IMG/VR virus record: IMGVR_UViG_3300031659_000090
Span: 1 to 24,604 of that record
DNA: 24,604 nt
Strand: one strand, 5' to 3'
DNA from: a virus
This document shows, piece by piece, positions 8,501 through 17,310 of this stretch (positions are counted from its first letter, which is position 1; every line of letters begins with the position of its first letter). The position numbers and the translations under genes were made by a program. The notes below the pieces were generated by a model that did no database searches, had not been told where the DNA came from, and worked only from the letters and a program-made list of their open reading frames with translations.

Positions 8501-11500
8501 AGTCCAGCGATCCGAGGATAATATTCTTCACACCACGTAAGGCAGGTTCGCCGCTGTTATAGACGACGTCCGCTGCCATCTCTACGTACTCGGCACGTTT
8601 ACTCGTTGGTACAGCTTCTACTGTGCTCCCGGCAATATTTAAGCTACCTTCGGAAGTTCCTGATTCTAGCAGTATGCTAGGAGCACTACGTGTAGCGGGT
8701 GACGGGGCCAGCATGCCGTTGATAATGCTATCCACTTGGTCTAACACTGACGTTTGGTTTTTTGGGCGCAGACCTATGAGCTTGCGCACAATGTTGCGCA
8801 CTGCGCTGGTAAACTTCTCCCAGCCTGACATCTTGCCGTTGTCTAACTTTAGCAAGGCTAACGCACTCTGGAACTCAGGGTTGCTGAAGGCTTCGGCCAC
8901 GAACTCATCGAGGCTACGGGTGCCGTATACGTCGCCCAGTTCCTTACGAACTGCCGTCAACAAGTTCTTCAACTGCATGGTTTCCGGTAGTAGCGGGTTT
9001 GCCAAAGACGCCGAGGTAGTAGCGTGAGTCATCTCGTGCAGAACAGTATGCACGTTCATGCCATTAGCAGCGTCGATGTAGATGGTATTCGTTTTGGGTG
9101 CGAACATACCTGCAGCTTTACGCCCCGCCAAAGGCGAGATATCGTCAACCACTTGCACCTTCGTAGTGCCAACAACTCCGGCCAACTTGGCAGCGATCTG
9201 GCGGATGCGGTCTACTTGGCTAGTCGCAGCAATAGCGTTGAGAGCGAACTGCAAGTCACCACGTTGCAGCGCGTTACGGATGCTGGGCAACAACGCTTGG
9301 TTAAGGCCATGCACAGGATCAATAAGTAAGAAGCCCAGCTCGTTCTGAGTATAGGCAAGACCATCGTAGTACTCTTGTACTTCTTCTGGTGTTAGGACTC
9401 GATTGTCATTTTCCGGGTCGAAATAATTATACTCATCTTTATTAGGAACTTTACGCTTCTTAAAGCCCATGCCGAGCATGTAAGAATCAAATGCGGTCTG
9501 GCCTTTTATGGGCTTGATCGCGCCTACTGGCCCTTCGCCGCGCATCTCTTGTCCTAGCGCAGCGGGTTCTTTAGCTTGTAGTTCCAGAGAAGCAAGTTCA
9601 CGATTCATCTGTTTTGCAAACGCCGTGTCTTCTTTCTCTTGGATACCCTTCATCGCTTTAGTAACGCCGATATAGGCATCGGATGGGCTGAACTTAGCGG
9701 TATCCTGTCTTGCTAGTGCAGCTGCATCAACGATAACAGCCATAGCTTGGGGGGACATGTTACTACGTACCCACTTCCCTGCGTTCATAGCAGACTTGTT
9801 AGTCATACCTTTATAGAACGAGAACTGTGCGGGCGTGTAATCTCTCTCTATGGACTGCGTAGGTCCGACTGCCGACACTGCGCCCATTTCGGCGAGGGCA
9901 TCTACAGGTCTACGGAACCGCTTGAAGTACAACTTAGCAGCTTTAGCTGTCACACCCAAGTCAGCGTCCTTGGTGTTGATAAGTTCTACAATACCTTCTT
10001 TGTCCACCGCAGTTGTAACCTCTGGGGTATCGCGAGGGTCGAGTTGAGAGTCGTGGTATTCACGTATTTCAGGTTGTTTGCCACGATTATTCTCGAATGT
10101 ACTGTCGAGCTGTGCTTGAGCTACGGCACTGCGCGCATCATCTACGGCTTGTAGATCAGCTTGAGGTATGGATGCACCTCGTACTTGGGCGGGGGCAACA
10201 CGAGGTGCTGGAGGTATCGCAGGGGGAATAACTTGCCCTGCAGTCTCAGTAACTTGGCCGGGAGCCGCCGCTTGCACCATTGCAGGTGTAGCTTCTGGGG
10301 TGCCTTGTGGTTGTGGAGCCACTGGCTCCTGTGTAATCGGCTCGGTGACGATTGCGTCGACTTCTTGCTCGAGGGCTTCAACCGCCCTTTTTGCGTTGGC
10401 GGCGGCTACAAGTCTTTCGGCAGTTGCTTTATTTCTGGTAGGATCGTCAACTTGTGACGCCTCTAGTGTATCTGCGCCCAGTCCAGTTGGTATTGCATCT
10501 CCGCTAACATCTCGCAGATTATCTCCCACTGGTCCCGTGACAGGTGGTGCAACGCCGGTGGTATCTCCACTTGTGCCATCTGCTGGTTCGAGTTGCTCCA
10601 AGCTCGGTCCACGACCTTGAACGCCATCTCCAAGTCCGGCATTGATATCTGTAGGTGTGATTCCCAATCCCGCATCTGCGCCTCCTAACAACGCATCTAC
10701 CTTAGCTATTGTCTTAGCGGGAGCGCCTGATGTTTTTACGTACGTATCCAACTGCTCTTTTACTTTAGGGTCAGTAATAGGCAAACCTACTATTTTCCGA
10801 GCCTTGGCTTTACGTAGAGGCGAGTTTTTACTGATACCTAAATCGGTGAGCATCTCTTCAGTGACTACTTGCTTTGCAAGGAACTTGGCTTGCGCCTGAT
10901 CGAACTTTTGTTGGGCGTTTAGCTCTACGGTAGGCTCTACGGCAGGTTCTGCTGAGTACTCAGCAACTTTAGCTTTAGCAACTTTGACGATTGCTTCAGC
11001 CTGTGGCCCCTCTTCCGCCACAACAGCTTCCTGTGCAGGGGTTAGCTCCGTTGGATCGGCGGGGGCAACTGGCTCGGCTGCGGCTACATCGTCCGCTACA
11101 AGTTCGTTAGCCTGAGCTTCTACCGCAGCTGCAGCTTCTTCCTCGGGGGTTAGTATTATTTCGGGCACGACAGGAGTTATCTCGCTGCGTTCGCCGAAGC
11201 CTGTGGCACGTACGCCGCCACCGATTAGACCACCTGCGATGGCAGCTTCGCGGTATTCGGCAATAGCTTCGTCACTATCAACTTCTAGCCCCGCTTGAGC
11301 ACGTTCCATCATTTGCTGACCGACTTCAGTCAAGCCCTCAGTAGTAGCACCACCGCCGAAACGCGCAGTTGTACGGACAAATAAAGACTTACCTATTTTA
11401 GGTAACGCACCACCCAGCAACAATTTGTCAGACACACCTTCAAGGAGTGCTTGGCCGAAAGTAGCGGTTAACGCGTCACCCACATCGACACTAAGTTTAG

Positions 11501-12101
11501 TGCCTGCAGCTACTTCGTCTTCCTGACGTTGGATGTTGTTACCGAACAAGATCGGTGCCGATACAAGGGCGGCAGCACCTGCACCGATAACAAACGGGGC
11601 AGCAACACCTGTGGCACCAGCTAAAATTGGGGCAGCTACGGCAGCACCTAGACCAAGACCTAGCTGTGTAATTTGTTCGCCAGCAATTTCACCCGCGTAC
11701 GTTAGCCCAGAACCAAAACCTTCTACGTCGGTAGACTGCATACGTTCTGGTTGTTCCAACTGCAGTTCGCCTAGCTCTTGCCTAGCACGTTCTTCTAAAC
11801 CCTGCCCATAGTTTGCAAGGAACCCAAGACCTGACTGCTCACCCGCTGTGCCGAGTGTTTCACCAAAAGCCTGCTTAACTTGCTTCTTACCACGCTCATA
11901 GCCACGACCTAATGCAGTGCCATCGTCAAACGCTTCTGGGGCTTCCCCAAAACGACTTTCGTATTCCTGAGCAATCTGCGTTCGGTCTTGCCGCAATACA
12001 CCAGCTAAAACCGCAAAGTCTTCGTCGGTTGGGGCGTCCCCAGCGTGCTCTAGTTCGTACGCTTTACCTGTCTGCGGATCAATGTATTGGTACAGGCCCA
12101 T
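5592..12101 (-). CDS. Giant polyvalent/internal virion (ejection-type) protein with zinc-metallopeptidase domain
   Basis: This 2169-residue protein is the last gene of the late operon. Residues 1-60 form a small charged domain. Residues about 147-187 are a Gly/Ala-rich hydrophobic stretch able to enter a membrane. Residues about 300-680 are Ala/Pro/Glu-rich linker. A metallopeptidase site follows: VLHEMTHA with H1022, E1023 and H1026, then DEFVAEAF with E1066 and E1070, one of which is probably the third zinc ligand. The C-terminal third contains FLFKRF (1837-1842), resembling the PLxRFG-type motif of phage polyvalent proteins, and a second hydrophobic stretch near 1892-1920. Such proteins are packaged and injected with DNA, like T7 gp16 or P22 gp16. 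The peptidase could process virion proteins or open the host envelope. Ribosome site AAAAGGGG precedes the ATG. Virion location is inferred from size, architecture and neighbours. Confidence 0.88.
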   Translation of the reverse strand: MGLYQYIDPQTGKAYELEHAGDAPTDEDFAVLAGVLRQDRTQIAQEYESRFGEAPEAFDDGTALGRGYERGKKQVKQAFGETLGTAGEQSGLGFLANYGQGLEERARQELGELQLEQPERMQSTDVEGFGSGLTYAGEIAGEQITQLGLGLGAAVAAPILAGATGVAAPFVIGAGAAALVSAPILFGNNIQRQEDEVAAGTKLSVDVGDALTATFGQALLEGVSDKLLLGGALPKIGKSLFVRTTARFGGGATTEGLTEVGQQMMERAQAGLEVDSDEAIAEYREAAIAGGLIGGGVRATGFGERSEITPVVPEIILTPEEEAAAAVEAQANELVADDVAAAEPVAPADPTELTPAQEAVVAEEGPQAEAIVKVAKAKVAEYSAEPAVEPTVELNAQQKFDQAQAKFLAKQVVTEEMLTDLGISKNSPLRKAKARKIVGLPITDPKVKEQLDTYVKTSGAPAKTIAKVDALLGGADAGLGITPTDINAGLGDGVQGRGPSLEQLEPADGTSGDTTGVAPPVTGPVGDNLRDVSGDAIPTGLGADTLEASQVDDPTRNKATAERLVAAANAKRAVEALEQEVDAIVTEPITQEPVAPQPQGTPEATPAMVQAAAPGQVTETAGQVIPPAIPPAPRVAPAQVRGASIPQADLQAVDDARSAVAQAQLDSTFENNRGKQPEIREYHDSQLDPRDTPEVTTAVDKEGIVELINTKDADLGVTAKAAKLYFKRFRRPVDALAEMGAVSAVGPTQSIERDYTPAQFSFYKGMTNKSAMNAGKWVRSNMSPQAMAVIVDAAALARQDTAKFSPSDAYIGVTKAMKGIQEKEDTAFAKQMNRELASLELQAKEPAALGQEMRGEGPVGAIKPIKGQTAFDSYMLGMGFKKRKVPNKDEYNYFDPENDNRVLTPEEVQEYYDGLAYTQNELGFLLIDPVHGLNQALLPSIRNALQRGDLQFALNAIAATSQVDRIRQIAAKLAGVVGTTKVQVVDDISPLAGRKAAGMFAPKTNTIYIDAANGMNVHTVLHEMTHATTSASLANPLLPETMQLKNLLTAVRKELGDVYGTRSLDEFVAEAFSNPEFQSALALLKLDNGKMSGWEKFTSAVRNIVRKLIGLRPKNQTSVLDQVDSIINGMLAPSPATRSAPSILLESGTSEGSLNIAGSTVEAVPTSKRAEYVEMAADVVYNSGEPALRGVKNIILGSLDSRILADVAKKKIPFAPQLNIMIRKMSGAMRKRTDALDAMVGNYAAWARKADNKAAVKILNNIIPKSTALKVDPSLLRGFYSSYKTAYHDLVTKKSVVKEFSTEQARTAWVQNFNAKVDAAKTTKAKNMKDPNPQDLEVYDALREQYVSMGTQGQAFYRQMRNFFQDTYDEILPALRTRLEATISDPATRASAFEKLSDILMKESGIIRPYFPLMRKGKHRLQYTALNEKGQPDVIVEYYENRRSLNRAFELAKGVSVAGTQPEYTRADQPMNFNAVPSSSFVYDILKQMEFSKNNFRDKNGNLDNKAYEAAVQGVVDLALDAMPERSLMQGFRRRKNVRGYIGDMTPTKIGDTEFDAITMMKGKGRDLNRQIVQIQSAAEIEKFRIQLKDGGYLSNPETAEIARKLDQIAAFAQKPNVPRWSQVANGVGFNLTMGLNFSSAAITFFDVAMSAMPIISAEYGVVETAAAYRAAIKLMANAPKTRGIMVSGPDGVPIEQEVKMGVIGKAIFNYTPDQLPPEMQAVRADILIDMASDQGQANQSMTQESLEVGRDAPLEGINKWSSAMFHHSERFNRETTLTAAYMLEVKKLQVGGRQLTDQQYKDAAQKAIDTTEFTLGSTAAAGRPVWAQSGIGNVAFLFKRFAIAKYYMMYKLGIDSIGSTNIQTIMQEQGVTQEQAQQIVAERKIARLGLRNFLISTGVMAGAGGMPLMGALGAIYNMFADDDEDDFESALRKYIGEGIYGGLANEVLGIDVASRISLNSLLYRPPFIEKDQSPIFTFVEQLGGPLVGLTNNALRGGAEVIDGLKTSNSDAIRRGSETVMPAFLRNISKGFRFYNEGATTRRGDPVTEDISLYNALMQASGFAPEAYVRELEYNRNVMRRKKTVEERRSKLNKRHNMAQMVGDRSEMRKIRAMMDEFNVSLPKGAEDRRITNATRESSYKAFVTNSGKSRGGVMHTPFMDKIRDEFNQ

Positions 12102-12120
12102 AGCAGATGCCCCTTTTTAG

Positions 12121-14646
12121 TTAAGTTTTTACCGAAGCACCGGTAACTCTAGACGGTCCGCCATCTCCGCCAGCTCTTGGCGTTATGCCCAGACTTGCAG
12201 CGTACCTTTGAGTAAGCTCGTTCTGGTAGTATAGCGCGTCTTCAAGAGCTTTGTCAGCTGCTAACTTGTCAGCTGGAGTTTTCGCCTCGGCGAGCGCTTC
12301 TCGCGCACTTTGAACTCTGCTATCAGCGTTATTTAACGCCGCTGCGGCTACTGTAGGGGGCTTAGTCGTACCCTTGCGGTTTGCCGCTGCCATCTGTACG
12401 TCCCTAAGCATCAGTTCAGCTTCTAGCTTACGCTCTTCGCGGTCGCCTTTTTTGGACTCTCGGAGCGAGGCTAGGCCCGCTGATCCCGCTTTGCCGAAAT
12501 CACCAGTGCTCATCAGCGTAAAGCCAGCTTGTGCCAGAGCCAACCACTTGTCTTGGTCCATCTGATTCTTCGCGGCCACAATACCGCTCTTCTTGCCGGT
12601 ACCTGTGCCACCAGTGCCAGTGTCCGGTTTTACCGCAGGGGGCATCGCAGCCGGGTCAGTAACGGTTTTTAAGGCAGCGCCGATCTTTTCCTGTTGCGCC
12701 GCAGTCTTTACGCCCTGACCCGGTATCTTATTTATCTCTTTCATGCGGGCGGCGTCATTGATAGAGGCTATGCCAGTATTGGCGGCAGTAGGTACAGTCG
12801 TTGCGCCGCCTTCTAGAAGTTTTATTCTTGCCTCGCGTTCTCTTTCTGCGGCATTGGCTTTTACCCTTTCTGCGGCTAAGGTATCAAGACTTACAGCGGC
12901 CTCTTGAGGGCTAGTAATAAACGGAGCAACACGCGTACTATATTGTTCCCGCACGAAGTTCGATATACCGGGGTTAAAAACCTCACCTACATCTTTTGCA
13001 GCTTCGCTTAAATTTTCTTGCATAAGCAACTGTTTACGGCGGGTATCTAGTGTAATAACTAAGTTGCTGTTACCCGCAGCTTCAGCCTCTGCTATTTCTA
13101 TGTTTATACGCGCAATCTCTTCTTGGTTATTAACGGATTGCGTTTCTGGATCAGGCACGCGGTACTTGTTTAAAACATCCCTAAATGTGCTGGCCTCCGC
13201 ATTTTTCAGCGTGTCGAACATGTCCATAAAGCTAGAAGTTTCTCTACCATCTTGGCTCGCTTCAGCCGCATTACGTAGCCCAGTAGCAAGACCCGCGCCG
13301 CTATCAGTAGAGAGAGCGTTACGCATCGCGGGAGTATTTAGCTCTGTGGGGCGTATGTTTGTGGGAATGTAGCCACCATCTCCACCATCTCCACCATCTC
13401 CACCACCTTGATCCTTAGCGACCTGAGCCTGCTGATAAGGTGTATCATAGGGGTTCCTAGCAACATAACCGGTTTCATCAGGTTCAGGTTGAGTGAGGAC
13501 AGGTTCCCCACCATAGATTAAATCTTCGGGCATTGCGGCCTGTGCCGCTAAACGCTCTTCGTTACGCCGCTCTTGTTCTGCTCTACGACGAGTTAACCCT
13601 GCGATGCCGTACTCTCCGCCGTCACTCTCTTGAATAAGAGGACCACTTTCTAGAACAACACCACTCCCATCACCTTGGTCTGCAGCGACTAGAGCTTGCT
13701 GCTGTGGAGTATCACCGGGATAACGAGGTTGGAACACACCCTGTAAATTGGTGGTAAACCGATCTATTTCACTAGCTAAAGGTTCTCTCACATCCATCTG
13801 TGGCGCACTAGAATAGCTCTGCGTGGCGTCGAATGCACTGCCCGGTACAAAGTCAGAAGCACCAGCACCAGCACCAGCACCAGCACCGGCACCGGCGGAT
13901 GCTATGCCTTGTGGAGAATCAAATACATTTGTGGGAGACTTAGAACCCCGAGCCTCGGCTTGAGCCGCCATTGACTGGGCTATACTATTCAGGATGCTAG
14001 ACTCTGTAACTACTGTGCCATCTCTATCAACAATGGACCGACCGTCTCCTGAAACGTAGAAAGGAAGACCCCCAACAAACGCTACAGGCTTAGGAGTTGC
14101 CGCCTGCTCTGCAGCTAAAGATTCCAAGCCAGTCATTTCTGAGTCTTTGGCAGAGGTGAGGAGGAATTCCGCAGCTAATTCAAGCATCTCAGGATCGTCT
14201 TTGTACTCTTCGTACAAGTCTGGGCGCATAACTTTTAAGTTAGCAATAGCAGATAGCGTTCCACCAGACATACTCCCGCCGGGGGCAAGACGTAAAACAC
14301 CACCGTCGGCCATCCTTTGAGGTTGGTTAGGTTGTGCAGGGAGGTTCGATGCCTGTGCGTTAGGTACACCAGTATTTTGTGTCATATCGGTCTTCGGGGC
14401 GAGAGACTGTGCAATCCCCGCAAGTCCCTTTTGAGGTACACCCGCGCCGTTAACCGCTTCTTGAGCCACCGTAGGCTGCATAAGACCCTCTTGCCGCTGC
14501 GCATCTTGGCGCATACGCTTACGGCGTTCGATCTCGCCCAAGACCATAAACTGAGGTGCAGACCCTGAAGGCATCTGCATTTCTTTTATTAACTGATCTT
14601 CTGAGAAGTTTTTCAGTTTGTCTTGGGTGTCGATCATATTAAGCAT
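12121..14646 (-). CDS. Putative virion-associated protein with low-complexity repeats
   Basis: This is an 841-residue protein, start-coupled to the upstream gene by a TAATG overlap at 14646. The N terminus is the best-ordered part: FSEDQLIKEMQMPSG and APQFMVLGEIERRKRMR (about 14-46), a pattern I associate with marine podovirus structural proteins. A short RMADGGVLRLAPGG segment (111-124) follows. The middle is low-complexity: a GAGAGAG run (251-263), an 18-residue repeat (308-325 and 397-414) and a GGDGGDGGDGG run near 415-425. Predicted helices with Glu/Ala/Arg runs occupy much of the C-terminal half. No enzymatic motif is seen. Position between the 351-residue protein and the giant ejection-type protein suggests an internal virion or tail component. 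Function is inferred from context only. Confidence 0.8.
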   Translation of the reverse strand: MLNMIDTQDKLKNFSEDQLIKEMQMPSGSAPQFMVLGEIERRKRMRQDAQRQEGLMQPTVAQEAVNGAGVPQKGLAGIAQSLAPKTDMTQNTGVPNAQASNLPAQPNQPQRMADGGVLRLAPGGSMSGGTLSAIANLKVMRPDLYEEYKDDPEMLELAAEFLLTSAKDSEMTGLESLAAEQAATPKPVAFVGGLPFYVSGDGRSIVDRDGTVVTESSILNSIAQSMAAQAEARGSKSPTNVFDSPQGIASAGAGAGAGAGAGASDFVPGSAFDATQSYSSAPQMDVREPLASEIDRFTTNLQGVFQPRYPGDTPQQQALVAADQGDGSGVVLESGPLIQESDGGEYGIAGLTRRRAEQERRNEERLAAQAAMPEDLIYGGEPVLTQPEPDETGYVARNPYDTPYQQAQVAKDQGGGDGGDGGDGGYIPTNIRPTELNTPAMRNALSTDSGAGLATGLRNAAEASQDGRETSSFMDMFDTLKNAEASTFRDVLNKYRVPDPETQSVNNQEEIARINIEIAEAEAAGNSNLVITLDTRRKQLLMQENLSEAAKDVGEVFNPGISNFVREQYSTRVAPFITSPQEAAVSLDTLAAERVKANAAEREREARIKLLEGGATTVPTAANTGIASINDAARMKEINKIPGQGVKTAAQQEKIGAALKTVTDPAAMPPAVKPDTGTGGTGTGKKSGIVAAKNQMDQDKWLALAQAGFTLMSTGDFGKAGSAGLASLRESKKGDREERKLEAELMLRDVQMAAANRKGTTKPPTVAAAALNNADSRVQSAREALAEAKTPADKLAADKALEDALYYQNELTQRYAASLGITPRAGGDGGPSRVTGASVKT
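13373..13408. repeat. Tandem 9-bp CCACCATCT repeat within coding sequence
   Basis: CCACCATCT is repeated three times and followed by a partial copy, encoding Gly-Gly-Asp units on the minus strand. It is a slippage-prone microsatellite inside a low-complexity linker of the 841-residue protein. Confidence 0.85.
13859..13898. repeat. Tandem ACCAGC hexamer repeat within coding sequence
   Basis: ACCAGC repeats, grading into ACCGGC, encode an alternating Ala-Gly run (residues about 251-263) of the 841-residue protein. This is a second slippage-prone linker in the same gene. Confidence 0.85.
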
Positions 14647-15701
14647 TATTGGAACGCCTTGTATAGAGATAGTCCAGAAAGACCCGCACCAGTTACCTGC
14701 GAAAGTGTGCTCGGGTTTTGTTGCGGGCTAGTAGTCGTACCTGAAGATGTCGTTGTGCCCGTTGCAGCAATAGGCATGCCGGAAAGGATGCCGGTCATGT
14801 TACCGATCTGCTCACGAGTGTAACCTTGCTGTTCAAGGAAGTTAGCATATTCTAAATCGAGGCCCGCTTGGCCTTCCGCTTGTATATTTTGACCAACACC
14901 TTCACGCAGCTGCTCGTTTTGGATATCTGTTTGCCGCCCGATCTCTCCCAAACGGGTAAGTTCTGAACCAAGCCCCTGCCCTGTCTTTAATGCTGCGAGA
15001 CCTGTGTTTGCCCCGAATTGACCACTTGCTTCAGTGCTAGTTTGCACGCGCGCGGCGTCCACGGCACGGCGGTTTTCGTCAGACATCGCGGCAGTTCTAT
15101 CGGCACCAAACTGCTTGGAGGCGTCTTCGTAGGCTTTCTGCTGCCCAGTGGCTTGGATACTAGCTAGTTGGCCGAGCACTTGCTCTTGTGCTAGACCTTG
15201 CTGAACGCCTTGACGTGAGCCACCGAATGCACCTGCTTGTACTGCTTTTGCGTCCCTAGAACCTTGTAGACGGTTAAAGTCTTCTATAGCAGCGTCCTTC
15301 TGTATGTTAGTTACATTCTGCATATAAGGAGACATGTACTCAGATACTGCGTCGCCGGTAAACTTACCCGGCTCTTGGAAACCATACTCCGAGAACTCAG
15401 TACCAGTGTAGTTACCCAGCTCTGTAGCGCGGTCCATACCCGTTGTGGCGTAGTTTTGTGCGGTATTAAGCCCCGCAACGCCTGTATCGGCTATACCCAG
15501 CATGTTATCGCGAGATGCAGCTACATTAGGGTCGGTACCTGCAATGCGCTCGCCTGTGTAGCCTTCGTAGGGCTTAGAGAACTCTGCCTCTGCCTTGGCG
15601 ATATTGCGCTCAAAGTAAGGTTTCGCCCACGCAGGTAAGTCTGCCTGAGCAGCACTGTTAGTCGTTGTCGTATTATACGTTGTACCACCACCGCCACACA
15701 T
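14646..15701 (-). CDS. Putative internal virion / DNA ejection protein, MCGGGG N terminus
   Basis: The 351-residue product starts at the ATG at 15701, which has AAGGAG six bases upstream and lies ten bases after the previous stop. A longer frame to 15755 would overlap the upstream gene and lacks that site. The N terminus MCGGGGTTYNTTTTN gives way to LPAWAKPYFERNIAKAEAEF. A conserved-looking core holds YMSPYMQNVTN (122-132) and GAFGGSRQGVQQGL (157-170), followed by Gln/Ala-rich helices. From memory, proteins with this GAFGGSRQ core and glutamine-rich helices occur in structural clusters of many environmental tailed phages. No catalytic motif is visible. The TAATG overlap with the next gene implies coordinated production with the 841-residue protein. 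The ejection role is an inference. Confidence 0.8.
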   Translation of the reverse strand: MCGGGGTTYNTTTTNSAAQADLPAWAKPYFERNIAKAEAEFSKPYEGYTGERIAGTDPNVAASRDNMLGIADTGVAGLNTAQNYATTGMDRATELGNYTGTEFSEYGFQEPGKFTGDAVSEYMSPYMQNVTNIQKDAAIEDFNRLQGSRDAKAVQAGAFGGSRQGVQQGLAQEQVLGQLASIQATGQQKAYEDASKQFGADRTAAMSDENRRAVDAARVQTSTEASGQFGANTGLAALKTGQGLGSELTRLGEIGRQTDIQNEQLREGVGQNIQAEGQAGLDLEYANFLEQQGYTREQIGNMTGILSGMPIAATGTTTSSGTTTSPQQNPSTLSQVTGAGLSGLSLYKAFQ

Positions 15702-15711
15702 AATTAGCTCC

Positions 15712-17277
15712 TTACGCTTTCTTCGCCATGTACTCACGCATAGTGCGTGGTGCATTAGTTTCGGCTTCGTTTACAGCATCGAGGAACCCGCCCCCATACT
15801 TCTTTTCTAGTGCATCTGCAGTCTTCTTGCGCAGTACAAACTCTCCGTCGGCAAGTAGTACGTCTTGCTGTCCTTCGAGAGATGCAGGGACTTTGTCGTC
15901 CACACCGGAACCATCGCCCGGCCCGTTAACCTCACCAGCTTCGCCGTTTGCGAAACGGTCTACTGTATCATCCAGCTCGCCAGACTGCACCTTGTCTACC
16001 AAATCTCGTAGCGCGTCTTCACCATAAGCTGCTAAAAACTGCCCTAATACAACCGCTGATTTCTCTTGAGACATCTCACCTTTTACGGCGCTCACTGCAT
16101 CAGCGATCATAGTCTTTTCGTTACCACCTGCTACTTCGCCGCCTTCAGCCATTCCGAAGGCAGGGGCTGCGAGGCTCGGACCGAACGACAACATGGACTT
16201 TTCTCCTAGCCCCGCGCGATCAGCTTCTTCCATGGAGTTGAACCCAGTAGACAGCATAGGCCCCGAGTTATATGCCAGCGGTACGTCTCCCGTAGAGTTA
16301 AACCCAAAAGCCGTATTGCCACCAGAAAAAGTTTCTTTTTCTTTTTGGTGGACTTCATTCAGGAAAGTATCTCTTTTCTGGTCAAAGGTCGGGTCGCCGT
16401 ACGTTTTCTCTATGTAGCTACGATACATCTCTAGCGGTGGAGTACTACGAGACTGTGGATTACTCATCATCATAGCCGTCATATACGCTGGCGGTAGCGA
16501 GCGACTACCTAACATGCCCCCCATAGCCATACCTGTAGCTTGACTCTGTTGATAGGCAAGCAGCTGTGCGTAGGTAGGGTTAGATATGAACTGCTGAGAC
16601 ATTGGATCATTAGGGTCGTAGTCAGGGTTAGGGACCGGTTTAAACGCCCCCTGTGCCGCAGCGCCGCTCATATCAGAGCCACCTGTCTGGCCGGGCAGTG
16701 CCACTGTAGGCGCAGTCGTCGGGGTAACGCTGGGACCATCGTTACCACTCTGCATTGACGCCATCATAGCGTCGCGCCGTTCTTTTTGTGTAGCGCGATA
16801 TGCTTCTTCCTCTGCCTTATTTTTAAAATCTGGCTCGGCTAACAAACCTTTAAAGCCGCTAACTGCATCACCAGCCGTTTCCCCAATCCCCAAAATACCC
16901 GCACCGGTTTTACCCTTGGTAAGCTCGTTAGTAGCAATACTGCTTAGTAGACCCGGAAGACCACCAGTCGCGGCACCGAAAAGGGCGGACGCATACCGTT
17001 GTTTGTATTTGTCGTTAGCATCCCTACGGATTTTCTTCTGTTTGCCATTCACCATGATATTTGCATATCCGGGGCCGTCGTCGTTTTTATTGTTGGGGCT
17101 ATAGTCGTAAAACTGCGAATCACGGCTACTGTTGTCTTCCGTCAGAACACCATCATTATAAGACATGCCGTCACCCGGCGTGAAGAAGTTCGCTAAAGTC
17201 TCTTTAAGGCTATTACCAGAGTCTTTTTTGTCATCGTTGCTGCTATCGTTAGCTGAACCTACACCGTCACCACACAT
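15712..17277 (-). CDS. Putative virion protein with GPGDG / LADGEF C-terminal domain
   Basis: This is a 521-residue protein with AAGAGG eight bases before the ATG. The N terminus (MCGDGVGSANDSSNDDKKDS) is acidic and disordered. A Gly/Ala-rich segment lies at about 98-135. A proline-rich, Met-rich middle follows. The C-terminal part contains GMAEGGEVAGG (375-385), then GPGDGSGVDDKVPASLEGQQ (452-471), then LLADGEFVLRKKTADALEKK (474-493). The GPGDG...LxDGEFV arrangement recurs, as I recall, in structural proteins of marine phages, often annotated hypothetical. The Met-Cys-Gly start is shared with the next gene. Function is unknown; placement before the two putative ejection-type genes makes a virion component most likely. 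There is no signal peptide or clear transmembrane helix. Confidence 0.8.
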   Translation of the reverse strand: MCGDGVGSANDSSNDDKKDSGNSLKETLANFFTPGDGMSYNDGVLTEDNSSRDSQFYDYSPNNKNDDGPGYANIMVNGKQKKIRRDANDKYKQRYASALFGAATGGLPGLLSSIATNELTKGKTGAGILGIGETAGDAVSGFKGLLAEPDFKNKAEEEAYRATQKERRDAMMASMQSGNDGPSVTPTTAPTVALPGQTGGSDMSGAAAQGAFKPVPNPDYDPNDPMSQQFISNPTYAQLLAYQQSQATGMAMGGMLGSRSLPPAYMTAMMMSNPQSRSTPPLEMYRSYIEKTYGDPTFDQKRDTFLNEVHQKEKETFSGGNTAFGFNSTGDVPLAYNSGPMLSTGFNSMEEADRAGLGEKSMLSFGPSLAAPAFGMAEGGEVAGGNEKTMIADAVSAVKGEMSQEKSAVVLGQFLAAYGEDALRDLVDKVQSGELDDTVDRFANGEAGEVNGPGDGSGVDDKVPASLEGQQDVLLADGEFVLRKKTADALEKKYGGGFLDAVNEAETNAPRTMREYMAKKA

Positions 17278-17310
17278 CTGAGGAACCTCTTCATATAAAC
17301 TGTTAAGCTA

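Noticed and set aside
10168-10620. Long plus-strand frame opposite the giant gene
   Set aside because: It is antisense to the Ala/Pro-rich linker of the 2169-residue protein. Its Ala/Gly/Ser composition is a by-product of that codon bias, and no ribosome site supports it.
14646-15755. Longer 369-residue version of the MCGGGG protein starting at 15755
   Set aside because: It overlaps the end of the upstream gene by 44 bases, and its extra N terminus (MHHALCVSTWRRKRK) looks non-native. The 15701 ATG has AAGGAG at ideal spacing.
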